Assembly: GCA_900318015.1 (NCBI GenBank)
Contig: ONJB01000007.1
Span: 62,001 to 126,000 of the forward strand
Source: an uncultured Bacteroidales bacterium
GTDB lineage: Bacteria; Bacteroidota; Bacteroidia; Bacteroidales; UBA932
Direction: 5' to 3'
DNA: 64,000 nucleotides
The stretch's first letter is position 1, and each line of letters opens with the position of its first letter. Positions 60,467-64,000 of this stretch are shown piece by piece. The position numbers and the translations under genes were made by a program. The notes under the pieces were generated by a model. It was not told the origin of the DNA, made no database searches, and saw only the letters and a program-made list of their open reading frames with translations.

Positions 60467-61738
60467 ATGAAAAGAAGGGCATTTTTGAAGGGCGTGGCGG
60501 CTGCCGGCGCGACGGCGCTGGTGCCGGCCGGCGCGGTCGGGACCGCGCTGACGGCCTGCGCGCCGCGCCGGGAGGCCGCGGAAGGCTGGGATTTCGATGA
60601 AGTCATCGACCGGACCGGCACCTGGAGCATCAAGTATGGACGGGCCACGGACGGGGAGATCCCGATGTGGATCGCCGACATGGAATTCCGGACGGACCCG
60701 TACGTGCGGGCTGCGCTCCAGAAGCGCCTGGACCGGGATGTCCTGGGCTATACGACCACGCCGGAGGCGTTCGTGGAGGCCGTGGCCGCCTGGGAGCGGC
60801 GGGCCCACGGGTACGCGCCGGACAAGGAATGGATCGCTTATGCCCCCGGCGTCATCACGTCCATCAACCAGGCCTATCTCACCTTCACCGACCCCGGCGA
60901 CAAGATTATCATCCAGCCGCCGGTCTATGACCATTTCCGCCTGTACATCGAGCGGCTCGGGCGGGTGGCCGCGGACAACCCCCTCCTCTTCGAGGACGGC
61001 CGCTACCGCATGGACTTCGAAGGATTGGAAAAACTCTTCGACGCGAAGACGAAGGCCCTGGTCCTGTGCAATCCGCACAACCCCATCGGCCTCCTCTGGG
61101 ACCGGGAAACCCTGGCGAAGCTGGCTGAAATCTGCGAGCGCCACGGGGTCATCGTCCTCTCCGACGAGATCCACGGCGACCTGGCTCTTTATGGCCGTCA
61201 GCATACCCCCTTCTGCAGCGTGAGCGAGGCTGCGGCACGCGTGGGCCTGATCTTCGCCGGCCCCACGAAAGCGTTCAACCTCGCCGGTCTTTCGGGGACG
61301 GCCTTCTGTATCATCCCCGACCGGGAGAAGCGGGAGAAGTATCTCGGCACGCTCCGGAATGCCAAACTGGACGAGGCTTCCATCCCCACCATCGAAGCCA
61401 TGCTGGCCGCCTATCGGGAAGATACCGCCTGGCTGGAGTCGCTGAAACGCTATATCGAAGGAAACATTGCCCGCGTGGAGCGGTTCTTTGCCGACAATGA
61501 CCTCGGTATCAAACCTTTACGGCCTGAGGCCTCCTTTCTGGTCTGGTTGGACTGCCGCGCCCTCGGCCTGCCGCAGGACAAACTCATGGACCTGTTCCGG
61601 ACCCGGGCGAAAATCATCCCCTCCAACGGCGCTTCCTACGGTCCCGGCGGCGAAGGCTTCGTCCGCCTGAACATCGGCTGCCCCGCCTCCGTCCTGGACG
61701 AAGCCCTCTCCCGCATCCGTAGGGCCTTGAGGGAGTAA
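60467..61738 (+). CDS. PatB/MalY-type PLP enzyme with Tat-lipoprotein signal (C-S lyase-like)
   Basis: 423 residues from the ATG at 60467. The N-terminus has a twin-arginine motif (KRRAFLKG), a hydrophobic stretch and a lipobox (TALTAC), predicting Tat export and lipid anchoring. The rest is an aminotransferase fold I enzyme of the PatB/MalY subgroup: WIADMEFRTDPYVRAAL, YTTTPEAFVEAVAAWERR, LCNPHNPIGLLWDRETL, SDEIHGDLALYG and PLP lysine in FAGPTKAFNLAGLSG (about K268). Such enzymes cleave cystathionine or cysteine conjugates in the cytoplasm. Tat export fits a cofactor-loaded, pre-folded enzyme. Envelope substrate unknown. Confidence 0.85.
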   Translation: MKRRAFLKGVAAAGATALVPAGAVGTALTACAPRREAAEGWDFDEVIDRTGTWSIKYGRATDGEIPMWIADMEFRTDPYVRAALQKRLDRDVLGYTTTPEAFVEAVAAWERRAHGYAPDKEWIAYAPGVITSINQAYLTFTDPGDKIIIQPPVYDHFRLYIERLGRVAADNPLLFEDGRYRMDFEGLEKLFDAKTKALVLCNPHNPIGLLWDRETLAKLAEICERHGVIVLSDEIHGDLALYGRQHTPFCSVSEAAARVGLIFAGPTKAFNLAGLSGTAFCIIPDREKREKYLGTLRNAKLDEASIPTIEAMLAAYREDTAWLESLKRYIEGNIARVERFFADNDLGIKPLRPEASFLVWLDCRALGLPQDKLMDLFRTRAKIIPSNGASYGPGGEGFVRLNIGCPASVLDEALSRIRRALRE

Positions 61739-61753
61739 AAATCCAAAGAGCCG

Positions 61754-62899
61754 CTAGCGCCGGATGCCCTCGAAGTGCTTCAAGAAGTCGACAATGCGGA
61801 CGAGTCGGCGCTGCTTCTTGCCTTCCGTGATCTGTTGACCGCCTTGAAAAGGGGTAGCCGCGGTTTCTTCCGTGCGGACGGGCGCTTGCCTGCCGTTCAT
61901 CCCGAAAGTCAGGGAGGCGCCGCTGGCAGTAACGTCCAAGGTCACGGGGGCGCCCATCACCAGGGGCAGGTTCACGTCGTCATGACCGGTGGGGAAGCCG
62001 CAGAGGACGGGAATGCCCTCCGGCACATAGGAGCAGATCATTTCCTCGACGCTGTCGAAGTCCAGGTTCGCCTTGCAGCCCGTGAACTCGCCAAGGACGA
62101 TGCCGCGGCACCGCTCGAATACCCCATTGAGGACCAGGGTGTTGATGAGGCGGTCGATGTGGCTCATGTCTTCCTCCACCTCTTCGATGAACAGGATGAT
62201 GTCCCGGCCCAGGGTGGCATCGGCCTGCGTGCCCAGGATGGGCGTGAAAGTGCATAGGTTGCCGCCCACCAGGATGCCGGCCGCGTGCCCGGTCCGGTTT
62301 TCAGGATGGGCAGGGACCTTGTAGGCCGGGACCTGCCCCATCAGGAGGTCGCGCAGCAGGGTGCTGGACGGGTCGTTGCCCCGGGTCTGGGCCAGGTGCG
62401 TGCCCATCGTCCCGTGGATGCTCATCACCCCGGCGCGGGTTTCCATCTCCAGCAGGGTGGTGATGTCGCTGTAGCCGACAAGCCACTTGGGATGGGCGGT
62501 CAGCTCCTCCAGCGGCAGCAAATCCACCAGCCGGATGGTGCCATAGCCGCCCCGGTTGCACAGGATCGCCTTGATGGACGGGTCCTTCAGGGCCCATTCG
62601 AGGTCGGAGACACGCGCTATGGGCTTGCTGGCATACTTGCCCCGGTACACCTCCCCGACATGGGCGCCGATCACCGGCTCGAAGCCCCAGCCGCGGAGCA
62701 CCGCGGCCGCCGCCTCCACATTTTCCATCGGAGTATGGTAGGACGGAGAAAGAAGCGCGATTTTGTCACCGGGCTGGAGGAAGGCTGGTTGCACGCAGGA
62801 CAGGGTCACCGTCCTCTCGCGGAGGTCCTGCGTATGCCTCGGCGAGCAGGCGGCGGCGAGGAGAAGCACCGCCAGGCAACGGAAAAAGGTCTTGGCCAT
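61754..62899 (-). CDS. LD-carboxypeptidase (peptidase S66) lipoprotein
   Basis: 381 residues from the ATG at 62899; the longer frame upstream crosses the promoter. Lipobox LLLAAAC. S66 motifs: LQPGDKIALLSPS, AILCNRGGYGTIRLVDLL, catalytic Ser in LVGYSDITTLLE (about S144), Glu in ILFIEEVEEDMSHIDRLI and His in GFPTGHDDVNLPLVMG. It trims the tetrapeptide of muropeptides during cell-wall recycling. LdcA is usually cytoplasmic; Bacteroidetes often have exported lipoprotein forms like this. Ends with a basic tail (KKQRRLVRIVDFLKHF). Convergent with the PLP-enzyme gene. Confidence 0.9.
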   Translation of the reverse strand: MAKTFFRCLAVLLLAAACSPRHTQDLRERTVTLSCVQPAFLQPGDKIALLSPSYHTPMENVEAAAAVLRGWGFEPVIGAHVGEVYRGKYASKPIARVSDLEWALKDPSIKAILCNRGGYGTIRLVDLLPLEELTAHPKWLVGYSDITTLLEMETRAGVMSIHGTMGTHLAQTRGNDPSSTLLRDLLMGQVPAYKVPAHPENRTGHAAGILVGGNLCTFTPILGTQADATLGRDIILFIEEVEEDMSHIDRLINTLVLNGVFERCRGIVLGEFTGCKANLDFDSVEEMICSYVPEGIPVLCGFPTGHDDVNLPLVMGAPVTLDVTASGASLTFGMNGRQAPVRTEETAATPFQGGQQITEGKKQRRLVRIVDFLKHFEGIRR

Positions 62900-62915
62900 C
62901 GTCTGTGATTTCCTG

Positions 62916-62923
62916 CAAAGATA
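62916..62923 (-). promoter_or_regulatory. -7 box for the LD-carboxypeptidase gene
   Basis: TATCTTTG on the minus strand, 16 bases before the ATG. Confidence 0.6.
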
Positions 62924-62957
62924 ACGTTTTTGGCCGGTATTTTGTAGCGAAAGAGGT

Positions 62958-63362
62958 ATGCGCAGAATCTTGACCCTCATCCTTCTCCTGGCCCTCGCGG
63001 CCGTGTCGGCTTCCGCCCAGATGGTGCAGGACGCCTCCTACCGGGTTGTCGCCCATATCAAGTCGGACGGGACCATCCAGGACGATTCGTACCGGATCAT
63101 CGGACACATCAAGTCCGACGGCACCGTCCAGGACGCTTCCTACCGGATCGTCGGTCACCTGAAGTCGGACGGAACGGTGCAGGATGCCTCGTACCGGATC
63201 GTCGGCCACATCAAATCCGACGGCACCGTCCAGGACTCCTCTTACCGGATCATCGGCCACGTCAAGTCCGACGGCACCGTGCAGGACGCGTCCTACCGGA
63301 TCATCGGCCATACGAAGGGAATCCCGATGCGCTGGGCCGCGCTCTATTTCTTCTTCCGCTGA
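62958..63362 (+). CDS. Repeat protein of the 5-fold beta-flower type
   Basis: 134 residues: signal peptide (MRRILTLILLLALAAVSASAQ), then five full and one partial copy of a 17-residue unit, VQDASYRIIGHIKSDGT, and a short hydrophobic tail ending in YFFFR. At the DNA level this is a 51-base tandem repeat (63021-63318) with third-position drift. Similar Bacteroidetes proteins have been called 5-fold beta-flower proteins, in which each unit forms one petal of a closed ring. No function is known. The C-terminal codons lie inside the 33-base promoter repeat of the next gene. Confidence 0.75.
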   Translation: MRRILTLILLLALAAVSASAQMVQDASYRVVAHIKSDGTIQDDSYRIIGHIKSDGTVQDASYRIVGHLKSDGTVQDASYRIVGHIKSDGTVQDSSYRIIGHVKSDGTVQDASYRIIGHTKGIPMRWAALYFFFR

Positions 63363-63377
63363 AAACCCGTATCTTTG
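63345..63377 (+). repeat. 33-base promoter repeat, copy 2
   Basis: 32/33 identical to 60429-60461. It covers the last codons and stop of the beta-flower gene and ends in the -7 box TATCTTTG (63370-63377), ten bases before the transporter start. Confidence 0.75.
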
Positions 63378-63387
63378 CGCCACTTTT

Positions 63388-64000
63388 ATGTGGTGGCTCC
63401 TTGCATTCGTATCGGCAGCGCTCCTGGGCTGCTATGATTCGGCGAAGAAAATCTCGCTGAAGGACAATGCCGTCATCCCGGTTCTTTTCCTGAACACGGT
63501 CCTGTCGGCCCTCATCTTCTCGCCTTTCCTGTTTGCCACCGGCTTCGGAGGCTGGGCGGTGCAGAAGTACATCCTCCTGAAGAGCGCCCTCGTGCTGTCT
63601 TCCTGGCTGGCGGGGTATTTCGCGATGAAGCATCTGCCGCTCACGATCGTGGGTCCGGTCAACGCCACCCGCCCGGTGCTGGTGCTCCTGGGCGCCATCT
63701 TCCTGTTCGGGGAGCGGCTGAACCTGCTGCAGTGGATCGGTGTGGGCCTCGCCGTCACAGCCTATGTGATGCTGCGCCTCTCGGGGAAGAAGGAAGGCAT
63801 TCGCACGGGCGACAAATGGCTTGTGTGCCTGATCCTCGCCGTCATTCTGGGCGCGGCCAGCGGGCTGTATGACAAGTACTTGATGTCGCCGGAGTACCTG
63901 GGCCTGGACCGCCGGCAGGTCCTCGGCTGGTACACCTTCTATCAGGCGCTGATGATGGCCGTCATGACGGGTTTCATGTGGTATCCGGTACGGAAGAAAA
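63388..64000 (+). CDS. EamA/DMT-family transporter, cut by window edge
   Basis: About 204 residues visible. Six hydrophobic segments so far (WWLLAFVSAALLGCYDSAKK; AVIPVLFLNTVLSALIFSPFLFA; ALVLSSWLAGYFAMKHLPL; IVGPVNATRPVLVLLGAIFLFGE; WIGVGLAVTAYVMLRL; WLVCLILAVILGAASGLYDKYLM). The half ending FGERLNLLQWIGVGLAVTAYV is the typical EamA repeat end. It would export metabolites; the substrate cannot be predicted. The 3' end lies beyond 64000. Confidence 0.85.
   Translation, partial: MWWLLAFVSAALLGCYDSAKKISLKDNAVIPVLFLNTVLSALIFSPFLFATGFGGWAVQKYILLKSALVLSSWLAGYFAMKHLPLTIVGPVNATRPVLVLLGAIFLFGERLNLLQWIGVGLAVTAYVMLRLSGKKEGIRTGDKWLVCLILAVILGAASGLYDKYLMSPEYLGLDRRQVLGWYTFYQALMMAVMTGFMWYPVRKK

Noticed and set aside
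62958-63362. Possible CRISPR-like or minisatellite array from the 51-base repeat
   Set aside because: Repeats are contiguous, in frame, without spacers, and encode a secreted repeat protein.
1-64000. tRNA, rRNA, transposase, phage or plasmid genes
   Set aside because: Looked for and not found; intergenic gaps are short and hold only promoters, hairpins and terminators.

Overview
The window is about 64 kb of high-GC DNA (roughly 60-65% G+C by eye) from a member of the Bacteroidetes, most likely a gut or rumen Bacteroidales. Four things point there: SusC/SusD pairs, -7 promoter boxes of the TAnnTTTG type, lipoprotein signals on most exported enzymes, and Bacteroidetes gene sets (lemA/DUF2207, LytTR systems, fimbrillin-like lipoprotein). 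The exact genus is inference; a high-GC lineage such as the RC9/Cryptobacteroides group would fit. No rRNA, tRNA, insertion sequence or CRISPR array was seen.

Layout. 1-4270 (minus): a hemicellulose pair, GH51 arabinofuranosidase followed by a GH31 enzyme cut by the window edge. 4341-13222: housekeeping and small operons (sstT; lemA-DUF2207; DUF4465 lipoprotein-DUF975-GH20-alkaline phosphatase). 12737-14508: rimM-rpsP facing away from a LolD-type ATPase. 14582-17910 (minus): split transketolase genes followed without a gap by an ECF sigma factor, a membrane anti-sigma candidate and a Spy-like periplasmic protein. 18001-26090: MATE pump, lepA-GT2-menA, an ExbB-like small membrane protein and three LytTR/LytS signalling genes.

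26261-55957 is the core: two starch/maltodextrin utilisation loci in tandem. Locus A (26261-37513) is an MFS sugar transporter, SusC, SusD, an eight-module SusE/F-like binding protein and a SusG-type surface amylase with BACON and CBM58-like domains. Locus B (37568-55957) is a SusR-like membrane regulator, SusC, SusD, a binding protein with five CBM26-like modules, a GH13 lipoprotein, a SusA-like GH13, a SusB-like GH97, and a 1308-residue protein joining a GH13 cyclomaltodextrinase to a GH127-type (Zn-cysteine) glycosidase. The expected flow is surface binding and cutting of starch by the binding proteins and SusG, import through SusC/D, periplasmic trimming by GH13/GH97, then glucose or maltose uptake by the MFS carrier. 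Near-identical GC-rich hairpins sit between the binding-protein gene and the first amylase gene of both loci.

56011-57751: an AT-richer small operon (47-residue peptide plus fimbrillin-like lipoprotein), probably acquired or mosaic. 57756-64000: a fused iron alcohol dehydrogenase-aldehyde dehydrogenase with domain order opposite to AdhE, a PatB/MalY-type PLP enzyme with a Tat-lipoprotein signal, an LD-carboxypeptidase, a 17-residue-repeat beta-flower-like protein and a truncated EamA transporter.

The points most worth a second look are the GH13-GH127 fusion, the inverted ADH-ALDH fusion, the exported PLP enzyme, the repeated intergenic hairpins, promoters that sit almost on top of start codons, and an S16 gene that seems to lack its usual N-terminus.
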